Source of the DNA: Solibacillus isronensis
GTDB lineage: Bacteria > Bacillota > Bacilli > Bacillales_A > Planococcaceae
DNA length: 64,000 nucleotides
Reading direction: 5' to 3'
Assembly: GCF_900168685.1 (NCBI RefSeq)
Contig: NZ_FVZN01000014.1
Location: forward strand, 248,001-312,000
In this document: in pieces, positions 1-8,843 of the stretch
Layout: each line of letters opens with the position of its first letter
Position numbering within the stretch: the stretch's first letter is position 1
Program-made: the position numbers and the translations under genes
Notes under the pieces: model-generated
Told to the model about the DNA's origin: nothing
Seen by the model: the letters and a program-made list of their open reading frames with translations, nothing else
The model's database searches: none

Positions 1-1004
1 ACCCCGACTTCATTTATTTTTGTGCCGTTTGGACCATAAAAATGACCAACTGTTAATTTTAAGAAGCTGCCATCTTCAAGCTCGTAAAATGCCTGCATAG
101 AACCTTTACCATAAGTTGTTTCCCCGTATAACGTAACTGCTTTTTGATCGGCAAGTGCTGCTGCAGTCATTTCAGATGAACTTGCACTATATCTATTTAC
201 TAGCATTTTCGTATTTTCAGGGAATGTTGTCGATTGCTTCATTGAGCGAACAATAGATGTCCCCGAAGCTTCCTTCAGCTTGTAGGCATAGGTGGCATTA
301 GGGAACATACCGATGAGCTGTTCTGCTGCTGTTACATAGCCGCCTCCGTTATTTTGCAAATCGAAAATAAATGATTTTGCCCCTTTATTTTTCAAATCAC
401 GGATGGCTTTTGATACGAGGCTTGCCGTGTCATTTGAAAATGAATTCAATGAAATATAGCCCGTATTACCGTATAAAAGCTTAGTTTCCACATTAGGAAG
501 TGAGAAAGCTTTACGTGTTAATTTCTTCGTCAATATTGTGCCGTCTTCACGTGAAACCGTTATAGAAACCGTTGTATTTGCTGCTCCTTTTATACGGGAA
601 GAAGCCTGATCGATTGTCAGCCCTGCAACCGGTTTTTCATCAATCTCAGTGATGATATCACCAACTTTTAAGCCTGCATTTTTTGCACTGCCGCCATCGA
701 TAAGTTCGGAAATTTGAATACCGTTTTCTACCTTCTCAATGACTACACCGATACCTACAGTAGTAAGGTCCACGCCATTAATAAACTCATCGAATTCTTC
801 CGGCGTAAAGTAAGCCGAATACGGATCAAGCATTTCTGCCAGTTGCTCGAGGCTTGTGGCCCGGTTGATGTCACCGTTAACATTGCCTACATAGTTTTCC
901 TTAACAATCTGTTTTGCTTCATCTAAAGGAGCACCTAGTACCGTCAAAGGAACAGCCAGGCACATGATGAAAAACAGCATTGCTGATAAATGTTTTCTTA
1001 GCAT
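1..1004 (-). CDS. S41-family carboxyl-terminal processing protease, partial (C-terminus off the window)
   Basis: Reads from ATG at 1004 leftwards and runs off the window edge after about 334 residues. The N-terminus is a hydrophobic signal/anchor segment (residues 1-25). A PDZ domain follows (about 70-155, with VGIGVVIE and GLKVGDIITEID), then the S41 peptidase core. The likely nucleophile serine lies in RYSASSSEM and the general-base lysine in TTYGKGSMQ, so the visible part looks catalytically complete. The family cleaves exported proteins at their C-termini outside the membrane. A second, distinct S41 protease is at 59.4 kb. The ribosome site GAGGTGG precedes the start. Family call is secure; the substrate is unknown. 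Confidence 0.9.
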   Translation of the reverse strand, partial: MLRKHLSAMLFFIMCLAVPLTVLGAPLDEAKQIVKENYVGNVNGDINRATSLEQLAEMLDPYSAYFTPEEFDEFINGVDLTTVGIGVVIEKVENGIQISELIDGGSAKNAGLKVGDIITEIDEKPVAGLTIDQASSRIKGAANTTVSITVSREDGTILTKKLTRKAFSLPNVETKLLYGNTGYISLNSFSNDTASLVSKAIRDLKNKGAKSFIFDLQNNGGGYVTAAEQLIGMFPNATYAYKLKEASGTSIVRSMKQSTTFPENTKMLVNRYSASSSEMTAAALADQKAVTLYGETTYGKGSMQAFYELEDGSFLKLTVGHFYGPNGTKINEVG

Positions 1005-1144
1005 GAGTCCACCTCATCAATTTTATTTTTCTATAATGTAATGCGTAATGCCATGATAGGGATATTACCATATTTTATCATGAAAGCTTCCCGAATTTAT
1101 GGTAAGGGTAAAAAATATTTTAAGCTACTTTTAGTCAATAAAAG

Positions 1145-1182
1145 AGGGTAAGTTACAAGTTTTTACACTTATAACTTACCCT
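1145..1182 (-). terminator. Hairpin terminator for brnQ-direction transcripts
   Basis: Inverted repeat AGGGTAAGTTA (1145-1155) / TAACTTACCCT (1172-1182). On the minus strand it is followed by CTCTTTTATT. It sits downstream of brnQ and upstream of the S41 protease, so it probably separates the two units. Confidence 0.6.
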
Positions 1183-1190
1183 ATCTATCT

Positions 1191-1330
1191 TCATTCAGTT
1201 GTTCATTACAGCAAGATTTCCATAGCCCCGCTGAATGAAGATGAGCCCCTGGCGGATGTCACAGATTTTTTAAAGGAGATTTTTGAGTAAACTCAAAAAA
1301 ATCTGGACGCAATTACGCCAAGGCGTAATT
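1191..1330. repeat. Structured intergenic element with nested inverted repeats
   Basis: This fills most of the gene-free 1005-1343 gap. Visible are TCATTCAG (1191-1198) / CTGAATGA (1231-1238), an A/T-rich nested stem CAGATTTTT..AAAAATCTG (1262-1305) with inner TTTTTGAGT/ACTCAAAAA, and a perfect palindrome AATTACGCC-AA-GGCGTAATT (1311-1330). The central motif CCCCTGGCGGATGTCACAG has the look of an interspersed intergenic repeat of this bacterial group. That resemblance is from memory and was not checked. Confidence 0.45.
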
Positions 1331-1343
1331 TATATTAGTAAAC

Positions 1344-2663
1344 TTATTTTCGTTTTGCTAAATACATGATGTAGCCGATGACACCACCGACTAGTGCTGG
1401 TACAACCCATGCGATGCCTTGCTCATAAAATGGGAAGATTGATAAAAATTTATCGTATGCTGCAATTTCAAAGCCGGCTTGTTTAATTCCATCATATATT
1501 GCAACAACACCTGTGAAAATTAAAGCCATTCCATATACACTTGGTGCATGATTGAATAAATTTCCGAATAGTGCAAAAATCATAAGCACGATTGCGAACG
1601 GATAAATTGCAACTAAAACAGGTAATGATAGATTAATTAAATCTGATAGTCCAAAGTTAGAAACACCGAAGCTAAATAGTGCAAAAATTACTAAGTATAC
1701 TTGGTAAGAAACTTTCGGGAAAATCTTATGGAAAAATGTTGCGTTTGCAGATAAAAGACCTACAGATGTTGTTAAACAAGCTAAAATGATAACGGCTGAT
1801 AAAATGATTTTACCGGCTTGTCCATATAGTTTCTGTGCTGCTAAAGAAATAATGGTACCGCCATCTTCATGGAAGCCGATAGCTGATGTACTTGTTACCC
1901 CAATATAACCTAATGATACATAAACAAATGCTAAACCGATTGCAGCGACAATACCCGCGAAAATTGTAATTTTTACTTGTTTTACTCTATCAGTAATGCC
2001 ACGACCAACTAATGATTGTACGATAACGATCCCGAATACTAATGATGCAAGAACGTCCATCGTCAAGTAACCTTGAATGAATGATTCACCAAATGCGTTA
2101 TTAATATATGGTCCCTGCGCTTCACCAGGTTCACCTAACGGAGTAACCACAGCTTTAATCGCAAGTAAACAAATAACGATTAAAAGAGCAGGTGTTAAAA
2201 TTTTTCCGACACGGTCGACGATTTTTGTCGGGTTATATGCTAAGTAGAATGTGATTCCGAAGAAGATAAGTGTTGTAACGAATAATGGAATCCAGCTACC
2301 TTTCATTGCTTCTGTTAAAAACGGTTCCACACCGATTGAATAAGATACAGCACCAGTACGCGGAATCGCGAAGAATGGTCCGATCGACAAGTAAATAATC
2401 GAAGTGAAAATTATACCGAAATATGGATTAATGCGGCCAGCTAATATTTCTAAGTCTCCGCCATTCTTTGCAACGGCAATAATACCTAGTAGAGGCAAAC
2501 CGACTCCTGTTATTAAAAATCCGATCATTGATATTATAATATTTTCCCCGGCCATTTGACCTAATTGTGGTGGGAATATGATATTACCTGCACCTAGGAA
2601 TAATGCAAATAACATAAAACCTACCGCGATATTCTCACGGAAAAAACTTGACTTGCTATTCAT
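1344..2663 (-). CDS. brnQ: Branched-chain amino acid:cation symporter (BrnQ/LIVCS family)
   Basis: A 439-residue integral membrane protein with about twelve hydrophobic segments. The family-typical N-terminus ALFLGAGNIIFPPQLGQMAG is present. BrnQ carriers import leucine, isoleucine and valine with Na+ or H+ across the cytoplasmic membrane. Length fits the family (about 430-450). It is monocistronic and oriented away from the NlpC/P60 gene at 2956. The spacer upstream (2664-2955) is AT-rich, and I saw no T-box or other leader RNA in it. The C-terminus ends in a short basic tail (AKRK). Confidence 0.93.
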   Translation of the reverse strand: MNSKSSFFRENIAVGFMLFALFLGAGNIIFPPQLGQMAGENIIISMIGFLITGVGLPLLGIIAVAKNGGDLEILAGRINPYFGIIFTSIIYLSIGPFFAIPRTGAVSYSIGVEPFLTEAMKGSWIPLFVTTLIFFGITFYLAYNPTKIVDRVGKILTPALLIVICLLAIKAVVTPLGEPGEAQGPYINNAFGESFIQGYLTMDVLASLVFGIVIVQSLVGRGITDRVKQVKITIFAGIVAAIGLAFVYVSLGYIGVTSTSAIGFHEDGGTIISLAAQKLYGQAGKIILSAVIILACLTTSVGLLSANATFFHKIFPKVSYQVYLVIFALFSFGVSNFGLSDLINLSLPVLVAIYPFAIVLMIFALFGNLFNHAPSVYGMALIFTGVVAIYDGIKQAGFEIAAYDKFLSIFPFYEQGIAWVVPALVGGVIGYIMYLAKRK

Positions 2664-2955
2664 GTTGTCTAAACTCCTTTAATTTGAAAATACAAAGTTT
2701 TCTAAAAATTTAAATCTTTTAACAAAAACTAATTCTATCATAAAATTATTAAAATACAAGCATATTTTCAGAAAACAATTTGCACTAAATCAATACCTAT
2801 GAAATGTTAATCAATTTCTATTACATGATATTAATATGTGAGTATAATAATAGGGAAAGTCTGTAGAATTTTCTCAAAAAAAGAGGGTTGTATACTCTAT
2901 TGAAAATTAAGTAAAATAGAGTTAAAAAATAGTTTCATTGGGGGGAGTTTTCATA

Positions 2956-3957
2956 TTGAATAATAAATGGAAGATAGTGCTGACAGGTGTAACATTTTCA
3001 CTTGCACTATTCATCGCACCTGATGCACAAGCATCCACTTATACGGTGAAACATGGCGATACGTTAACAAAAATTGCGAAAGCCCACAACACAACGATCA
3101 ATCAGCTTAAACAATGGAACAAATTATCTCAAGATCGCATTTTTATCGCACAAAAACTGGTTGTTGCGCCAGCAAAAAGTGCAGTAAGTACAGTGAGCAA
3201 ATCGCCGGCAGTAACTAAAGCGGCAACAGCAACGACTAAAACGAAAACAACTGCTGTTTCAGTTGTAGAGGAAAAAGTCGAAAGCCCGCAAAATGCATTA
3301 TCCCATACCGTTATGAAAGGGGATAATTTAACAAAGATCGCTAAAAAGTATAGTATTTCGGTAGCGAGTATTAAACAGTTGAACAATTTAAAATCTGATG
3401 CGATTAAAGTTGGTCAAAAGCTGACAATTAGCCAGCAATCAACTGAAGACTTAGCTATTGAAGCTCCTTCTGCGAAAACAGTGGAAGCAGAAATTAATTT
3501 TAATCAAACAGCTGACGAAGCGATTGAAAAACAGTTAAAGAAGGAAGTTGCACTGCCTGGGAAAGTTTCGCAACAAACAGAGCGCCTTTATGGACAAGCT
3601 ATCCAAGCGGCTAACGCAGTATTAGGTACACCTTATAAATATGGCGGAACAACAGTAGATGGATTTGACTGCAGCGGCTTTGTAAACTACATATTTAATT
3701 CTGTTGGTGTCCAAATGGATCGTAAAAGCAGTCTTATGTATTTCGAACAAGATACGACGAAAGTAACGCAACCTGTACCGGGAGATTTAGTATTTTTCAA
3801 AAATACATTTATCCCTACAATTTCACATATGGGCATCTATTTAGGAAACAATGAATTTATCCATGCTGGCTCAAAAGGGATTACAATTTCAAACATTGGG
3901 GAAAAGTATTGGTCGGAGCGCTTTGTCGCGTATAAACGCCTGAATAATTTAAAATAA
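2956..3957 (+). CDS. Secreted peptidoglycan endopeptidase, 2x LysM + NlpC/P60
   Basis: 333 residues from TTG at 2956, chosen because GGGGGAG (2940-2946) lies at proper spacing and the result begins with a clean signal peptide (MNNKWKIVLTGVTFSLALF, cleavage after DAQA). Two LysM modules follow (about 28-70 and 116-160; YTVKHGDTLTKIA and HTVMKGDNLTKIA) for glycan binding. A C-terminal NlpC/P60 domain (about 215-330) has the catalytic Cys in FDCSGF and His in SHMGIYLG, with a third polar His in FIHAG. It resembles LytE/CwlS-type D,L-endopeptidases that cut stem peptides during growth and separation. The Ala/Thr/Lys-rich linker between the LysM modules is typical. Confidence 0.92.
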   Translation: MNNKWKIVLTGVTFSLALFIAPDAQASTYTVKHGDTLTKIAKAHNTTINQLKQWNKLSQDRIFIAQKLVVAPAKSAVSTVSKSPAVTKAATATTKTKTTAVSVVEEKVESPQNALSHTVMKGDNLTKIAKKYSISVASIKQLNNLKSDAIKVGQKLTISQQSTEDLAIEAPSAKTVEAEINFNQTADEAIEKQLKKEVALPGKVSQQTERLYGQAIQAANAVLGTPYKYGGTTVDGFDCSGFVNYIFNSVGVQMDRKSSLMYFEQDTTKVTQPVPGDLVFFKNTFIPTISHMGIYLGNNEFIHAGSKGITISNIGEKYWSERFVAYKRLNNLK

Positions 3958-3965
3958 AATATTGA

Positions 3966-4010
3966 AGAACTAATAAGCTTTGTTGAAAATACGCTTATTA
4001 GTTCTTTTTT
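3966..4010 (+). terminator. Rho-independent terminator
   Basis: 13-bp perfect stem (3966-3978 / 3993-4005) followed by TTTTTT, directly after the LysM/NlpC gene. The rest of the 3958-4274 gap is AT-rich leader for the next hydrolase gene and shows no other feature. Confidence 0.9.
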
Positions 4011-4274
4011 GTTACACAGATTCGCGATAATGTTACAAATGTTACAAGAAAAGGCTCGATTATTGGTTAATATTACAATTAATAGCGGTAATTGTTTAGT
4101 TGATAGTTTAAAATCCCTATTTAAAATAGGTTCTTTGGCAATGTTTGAAGTTATTTGAAAGCGGGTAAATGTAACTTTGTTGTTACATAACTGTAATGTT
4201 ATTAAATATAATCTCGTGTTAACCTAATATCAGTTAAGTTTTCAGAAAATTTATTGATTGGTTGGAGGAACACG

Positions 4275-4823
4275 ATGGATTACTTGAAATTATTACGCAA
4301 TACCGTATTAACTTTGGCAGCTGCCTTCGTAATTTTCTTCGCACCGGTGAATGAAAAGGAAGCTTCTGCAGAATCAGCTTACTCAATTGATGAGTTAAAA
4401 GAAGTCTCTTCAAAGTATTTAGGAGTTCGCTATTCATACGGCGGTACATCAGCAAAAGGCTTTGACTGCTCAGGCTATGTACGTCATGTATTTAAAGAAC
4501 TAGGCATCACATCACTGAATCGCACATCTTCAGAAATGTATACGCAAGGTACGAAAGTTAAGAAAAGCGACCTTGAGCCAGGCGATTTAGTATTTTTCAA
4601 CACATCAGGCAAACGCATCTCTCATGTAGGGATTTACATTGGTTCAGGAAAATTCATCCACGCTTCTACAAGCAAGGGTGTTATTAAAACAAGCATTAAC
4701 GATAAATATTACTGGGGTAAAAAGTACGTAGGTGCTAAACGCATCGCTAACTTCTCAACGGCAGAAGCCCTAGTTGCAGACGCAGACGATTCAGATGTAG
4801 ACAACACACCAGAAGCAGAATAA
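4275..4823 (+). CDS. Secreted NlpC/P60 endopeptidase
   Basis: 182 residues from ATG 4275 (ribosome site TTGGAGGA at 4263-4270). A signal peptide (about residues 1-33, ending near KEASAES) is followed by one NlpC/P60 domain. The nucleophile is in FDCSGY, the His in SHVGIYIG and a third His in FIHAST. It has no LysM, unlike the neighbour 300 bp upstream with which it shares the catalytic domain. The tail is short and acidic (ADADDSDVDNTPEAE), possibly modulating wall binding. The two were probably duplicated and are separately transcribed. Confidence 0.9.
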   Translation: MDYLKLLRNTVLTLAAAFVIFFAPVNEKEASAESAYSIDELKEVSSKYLGVRYSYGGTSAKGFDCSGYVRHVFKELGITSLNRTSSEMYTQGTKVKKSDLEPGDLVFFNTSGKRISHVGIYIGSGKFIHASTSKGVIKTSINDKYYWGKKYVGAKRIANFSTAEALVADADDSDVDNTPEAE

Positions 4824-4874
4824 TACATAGCTTATACACACTACTACATACTGCATAATTCGTAATTACAATCT

Positions 4875-4904
4875 CTCACCTTTTATAAGGTGGGGGATTT
4901 TTTA
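4875..4904 (+). terminator. Probable terminator after NlpC/P60 gene
   Basis: CACCTT/AAGGTG stem (4877-4892) extended by wobble pairs and followed by GGGGATTTTTTAG. Confidence 0.6.
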
Positions 4905-5002
4905 GTTTGTTTTGAAACGGGGAGTGGGTGTTGATTGTGAGTTTGAGTTCTGCTTTTGAGTCAAGGGGTGGTAGATTAAGAGGGGACTTGTTTAGTAAAC
5001 AA

Positions 5003-5115
5003 TTCTACATTAGTTGGTGAAGTTTCCACATTAGCCTCGAAACATTCTACATAATCTCTGAGATTTCCACATTACTACCGCTTCGTTCTATATAAACAAA
5101 GAAATGTTCTACTTT
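5003..5115. repeat. 21-bp phased array (six units, TTCTAC/TTCCAC core)
   Basis: Cores TTCTAC, TTCCAC, TTCTAC, TTCCAC, TTCTAT and TTCTAC start at 5003, 5024, 5045, 5065, 5086 and 5107, a 20-21 bp step with unlike bases between. On the minus strand the core reads GTAGAA/GTGGAA, the same as in the arrays at 11.4 and 17.6 kb. It occupies the gap between the NlpC/P60 gene and slaP. No plausible coding function is visible. Confidence 0.6.
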
Positions 5116-5168
5116 TCTCGTAAAAGTGGCAAATAAAAACAGGATGCTCCAAAAAACATGTTTCACAA

Positions 5169-5213
5169 ACAAAAAACAGCAACCGGAATTTAGTAACTGA
5201 TTTCCGGTTGCTG
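5169..5213 (-). terminator. Terminator of the secA2-slaP operon
   Basis: CAGCAACCGGAA (5177-5188) / TTCCGGTTGCTG (5202-5213). On the minus strand it is followed by TTTTTTGTTTG. It lies 10 bp beyond the slaP stop. Confidence 0.88.
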
Positions 5214-5223
5214 CATATTAAAA

Positions 5224-6129
5224 CTATTGTGGTACACGAGCTGTCCAGCGAGATAAATCAGCGCCATCAGCCGTTACTAATTCTTTAGGGAAGATGAATG
5301 TCCAAGGTTTTGTTGTATTAGGCTGTACTGTTAATACAGGGTCTAATTTGAACGATCCTTTTGCAACTAAGACATTGCGTGCATCCATAATTTCAAGTGG
5401 TAACTGTTCCAAGTTAATCGCTTTTTCATGTCCGTTACGGATGAAAATTGATGCGTGGAAGCTGCCGTCATCGTTTAATTTTGCTTGTAGTCCTGTGAAG
5501 TTTACTTCTGTTTTACCTAACTTCGGTAAAGTTTTCACAATTTCAGCTAACTTTTCTTGCTGATCCTTCGGTAATTGTTTCTTCCATGTATCATCCAAGT
5601 CTAATTGGTGACCGCGTAAAGAAAGTAAGTTGAATGAAATTTTCCAGCCTTCTTCAGGCACTTCGTCTGCTGTAATTGAAGAAGCAGGGAATGTGAAAAT
5701 CCATGGTCGTGCACTTTCAGCAGGGATCACTCCTAGCTCTTTAAAATCAAAGTAATGTGAAGCAATGCGGTTATCATCTTTATCTAAAATTAATAGTTCG
5801 ATTTCGCCTAATTCAATTGCTTCTGATAATGAAGAACGGAAAAATGCTTTTACATTCCAAGAACCGTTCGCCATTGAAGGCTCGATATTAATTGCTGACA
5901 ATGATAATTGATTCGGTTTCAATGGTGCCAGATCATTCGCCAGGAAATTAAAAACATATTTTTGTTCCTGTGGTACATCCCATTCAGGATGGAACGATAA
6001 TTTAGTAATTACGTCACGATTTGCACCTTTTTTAGAACTATCACCAGATGTTTTTACGACTGATGAAGAATCAACAGCACTGTCTTTACCTACTTTGTCA
6101 CCTTTTTTAAATAAATCGAATAAACCCAT
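5224..6129 (-). CDS. slaP: Accessory Sec system S-layer assembly protein (SlaP-like)
   Basis: 301 residues with no signal peptide. A charged, Ser/Lys-rich N-terminus (1-40) is followed by two related domains (about 42-160 and 195-298). Each has a beta-rich pattern and ends in the same box (RPWIFTFP and KPWTFIFP), that is, an internal duplication. In Bacillus anthracis the partner of SecA2 for S-layer protein export is SlaP, a cytoplasmic factor of this architecture. It lies 3 bp downstream of secA2 on the same strand, so the two are almost certainly co-translated. Assignment is from domain look and context. Its exact role in this organism is inferred. Confidence 0.8.
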   Translation of the reverse strand: MGLFDLFKKGDKVGKDSAVDSSSVVKTSGDSSKKGANRDVITKLSFHPEWDVPQEQKYVFNFLANDLAPLKPNQLSLSAINIEPSMANGSWNVKAFFRSSLSEAIELGEIELLILDKDDNRIASHYFDFKELGVIPAESARPWIFTFPASSITADEVPEEGWKISFNLLSLRGHQLDLDDTWKKQLPKDQQEKLAEIVKTLPKLGKTEVNFTGLQAKLNDDGSFHASIFIRNGHEKAINLEQLPLEIMDARNVLVAKGSFKLDPVLTVQPNTTKPWTFIFPKELVTADGADLSRWTARVPQ

Positions 6130-6132
6130 CTG

Positions 6133-8493
6133 CTATTCCTCCACATTCATCGTAATGTTTTTCATAAATGTTACAAGTTCTTCTACTATTTTGCGGCGAA
6201 GTTCCTGATAGTTTTTACCGAATAATTCTAGTCCTTCACGTTGGTAAATACGCATTGGATCTTCCTGTTGGTAATGACGTAAGCCAATACCTTCTTTTAA
6301 GTGAGCCATTTGTTCCAAATGTTTTACCCACATTTGATCGATGAAGCTCAACATAACTTGCGGAATAACCGCCATAATTTTTTCGTTTTCTGCAAAGCCT
6401 TCGATAACTTCTGTTAACTCTTTTACAGAAGGATCCATTGCATCGAGCATTTTCTTCACTTTTGTTTCTTCTCGGTTCACAGTAACAGGTGTTAAGAATA
6501 AAGAGTTCACTGTGCGTTCCATTTTATCGAAATCCCACTCAAGTACATCTTTATCTTCAGGGGCATTTTCACGAACAGCAAAATCTACAGTTTCCTTCAT
6601 CATCGTCACTAAATGTTCCAGAATATTTTCATTGCGTAATACTTTATCGCGTAAATCATAAACTACACGGCGTTGATCATTAATTACATCGTCCAGTTTT
6701 AAATTGTATTCACGCATAGAGAAGTGTGCGCCTTCAACAATACGCTGTGTACGTTCAATCAGCTCAGTAACTTCTTTGTTTTGAATAAGACCGATTTCGT
6801 CAGTTGTCATTTTCTTGCGGAATTTCTCGACATCATCTTTTGCAAAACGCTTGAACATATCATCTTCGATTGAAAGAATAAATCGAGTTTCACCTACGTC
6901 ACCTTGACGACCTGAACGTCCGCGTAACTGGTTATCGACACGACGGCTTTCATGCTTTTCAGTACCGATTACAAATAAACCGCCAAGATCTTCAACACCT
7001 TCACCTAAGACGATATCCGTACCACGACCAGCCATGTTTGTTGCGACTGTAATACGATTTTTTTGTCCGGCTTCCGAGATTAATTCAACCTCTTGCTCGA
7101 CTGTTTTCGCATTTAATAATTGGAACTGTAAGCCGTGTTTTTTCAAGTAACTCGCTACTTTTTCTGATTGTAAAATAGAAGTTGTCCCGATTAATACCGG
7201 CTGTCCTTTTTCGTGACGGCGCACTGCTTCCTGTGCCACATATTCGTATTTTTGCTCGATGTTTTCGAATACGATATCCGGCTGGTCCAGACGTCGACGT
7301 GGACGGTTTGTCGGTATTTGAATTACACGCATACCGTAAACTTCCAAAATTTCTTTTTCCTGAGTTTTCGCAGTACCTGTCATCCCTGATAATGTTGGAT
7401 ACATACGGAAGTAGTTCTGAATTGTAACTTGTGCCTGTGCTTTGTTTTCCTCAGTGATTGTTACGCCTTCTTTCGCTTCAATCGCCTGGTGTAAACCATC
7501 GGAAAGTGAACGACCTTCCATAATACGGCCTGTAAACATATCGACCAGTTCGATTTTGTCATCACGAACGATGTAATCAACATCACGCTCAAACATAACG
7601 TGTGCACGTACTGCCTGAATTACATAGTGGTACAATGTTTGATGTTCCAAATCGTATAAGTTGTCGACACCGAATGCCGCTTCAACTTTCTCGATACCTT
7701 GATCTGTTAACGAAGTGGCTTTTGTTTCATCGTCGAAATCATAATCTTCTTCAGCTTTGAAACGCTTCGCAAGCATTGCAGCAATACGGTGCAGTTCTTC
7801 GTTTGCTCCCATTTTACCAGCAATGATTAACGGTGTTTTCGCTTCGTCGATTAAGACCGAATCTACTTCATCGATAATCGCAAAGTGGTATGGACGCTGT
7901 ACTTTATCACCGATTGTATGTGCCATATTATCACGTAAATAGTCGAAACCGAATTCCGTACCAACACCGTATGTAATATCCGCATTGTACGCTTCTTTTT
8001 TATCTGCAGGCTCCATCATCGGAACATTCAGTCCAACTGTTAACCCAAGGAAACGATGGATTTGCCCGATTAATTCGAAGTCACGTTTTGCAAGGTAATC
8101 GTTTACCGTAATAACGTGTACACCTTTGCCTTCCAATGCACGAACGTAAGAAGGAAGTGAGGCAACAAGTGTTTTACCTTCACCAGTTGGCATTTCGGCA
8201 ATATTACCTTCAGTCAGTACTAGACCGCCGATTAACTGCACATCAAAGTGGCGCATGTTTAATACACGTTTAGAAGCTTCACGGACAACAGCAAATGCAT
8301 CAGGGATAATATCAACTAGCTGAGTTCCGTGTTCTAAACGCTCTTTAAATGTAAATGTCATATTTCGAAGTTCTTCGTCAGACATAGGACTATATGTTGC
8401 TTCGAGGCTGTTTATTTGCTCTACCGTTTTGTAGTATCTTTTTAGCTCTCGAGCACTTGTTTGCTCTTTATTACGTTTGAAAATTGAGAACAT
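6133..8493 (-). CDS. secA2: Accessory preprotein translocase ATPase SecA2
   Basis: 786 residues. The SecA DEAD motor has Walker A MPTGEGKTL (about residue 102) and Walker B IIDEVDSVLIDEAKTPLI. The second nucleotide-binding fold carries [16 protein letters not shown] and [11 protein letters not shown]. It stops without the Cys-rich zinc tail that ends the housekeeping SecA at 38.2 kb, and it is about 50 residues shorter. SecA2 proteins export a narrow substrate set, in S-layer formers chiefly SLH-domain proteins. It is translated with slaP, 3 bp downstream. Two SecAs in one window, one with slaP, support the accessory assignment. Confidence 0.9.
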   Translation of the reverse strand: MFSIFKRNKEQTSARELKRYYKTVEQINSLEATYSPMSDEELRNMTFTFKERLEHGTQLVDIIPDAFAVVREASKRVLNMRHFDVQLIGGLVLTEGNIAEMPTGEGKTLVASLPSYVRALEGKGVHVITVNDYLAKRDFELIGQIHRFLGLTVGLNVPMMEPADKKEAYNADITYGVGTEFGFDYLRDNMAHTIGDKVQRPYHFAIIDEVDSVLIDEAKTPLIIAGKMGANEELHRIAAMLAKRFKAEEDYDFDDETKATSLTDQGIEKVEAAFGVDNLYDLEHQTLYHYVIQAVRAHVMFERDVDYIVRDDKIELVDMFTGRIMEGRSLSDGLHQAIEAKEGVTITEENKAQAQVTIQNYFRMYPTLSGMTGTAKTQEKEILEVYGMRVIQIPTNRPRRRLDQPDIVFENIEQKYEYVAQEAVRRHEKGQPVLIGTTSILQSEKVASYLKKHGLQFQLLNAKTVEQEVELISEAGQKNRITVATNMAGRGTDIVLGEGVEDLGGLFVIGTEKHESRRVDNQLRGRSGRQGDVGETRFILSIEDDMFKRFAKDDVEKFRKKMTTDEIGLIQNKEVTELIERTQRIVEGAHFSMREYNLKLDDVINDQRRVVYDLRDKVLRNENILEHLVTMMKETVDFAVRENAPEDKDVLEWDFDKMERTVNSLFLTPVTVNREETKVKKMLDAMDPSVKELTEVIEGFAENEKIMAVIPQVMLSFIDQMWVKHLEQMAHLKEGIGLRHYQQEDPMRIYQREGLELFGKNYQELRRKIVEELVTFMKNITMNVEE

Positions 8494-8843
8494 TATTTTA
8501 CTCTCCTTTGAAATTGGCTACTTTAATATAGTAGACACTCCGTTATTTTATCAAATAATGCACAAAAAGACTACTGACCAAAAGGGAATTCATAGGAGCA
8601 ATATAAATAAATTGGATGAGCCTTTCTATTATATTAATAATTATTTGATAGGTTTGAAATATACTAGAAGAATGATAGATGTAAAATTTATGTGAGCTGA
8701 ATAAATAGTGGAAGGAATTTAAGCTATATTTTATGATTTGTTCATGCTATACTTATAGTGAATAAAAATGTAGAGTTTTTAATGAATCTCCAAAAGGCGA
8801 TTTATTGTAATGCTTAATACTACAAAAATTAAGGAGGAGAGAC
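8494..8843. other. Divergent intergenic region secA2/tagO
   Basis: A 350-bp AT-rich gap between divergent genes. The only convincing element is an extended -10-like TGCTATACT (8745-8753) in the tagO direction, with no good -35. No coding sequence with a ribosome site is seen. Confidence 0.5.
8745..8753 (+). promoter_or_regulatory. Candidate extended -10 of tagO promoter
   Basis: TG-C-TATACT, about 90 bp upstream of the tagO start. The absence of a recognisable -35 lowers confidence. Confidence 0.4.

Noticed and set aside
2664-2955. T-box or other amino-acid leader upstream of brnQ
   Set aside because: No T-box sequence (TGGNACCGCG-like) or ordered stems in the AT-rich gap.
8477-8695. Plus-strand frame of 72 codons between secA2 and tagO
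   Set aside because: It starts inside secA2 on the other strand, has no ribosome site, and its composition is that of intergenic DNA.
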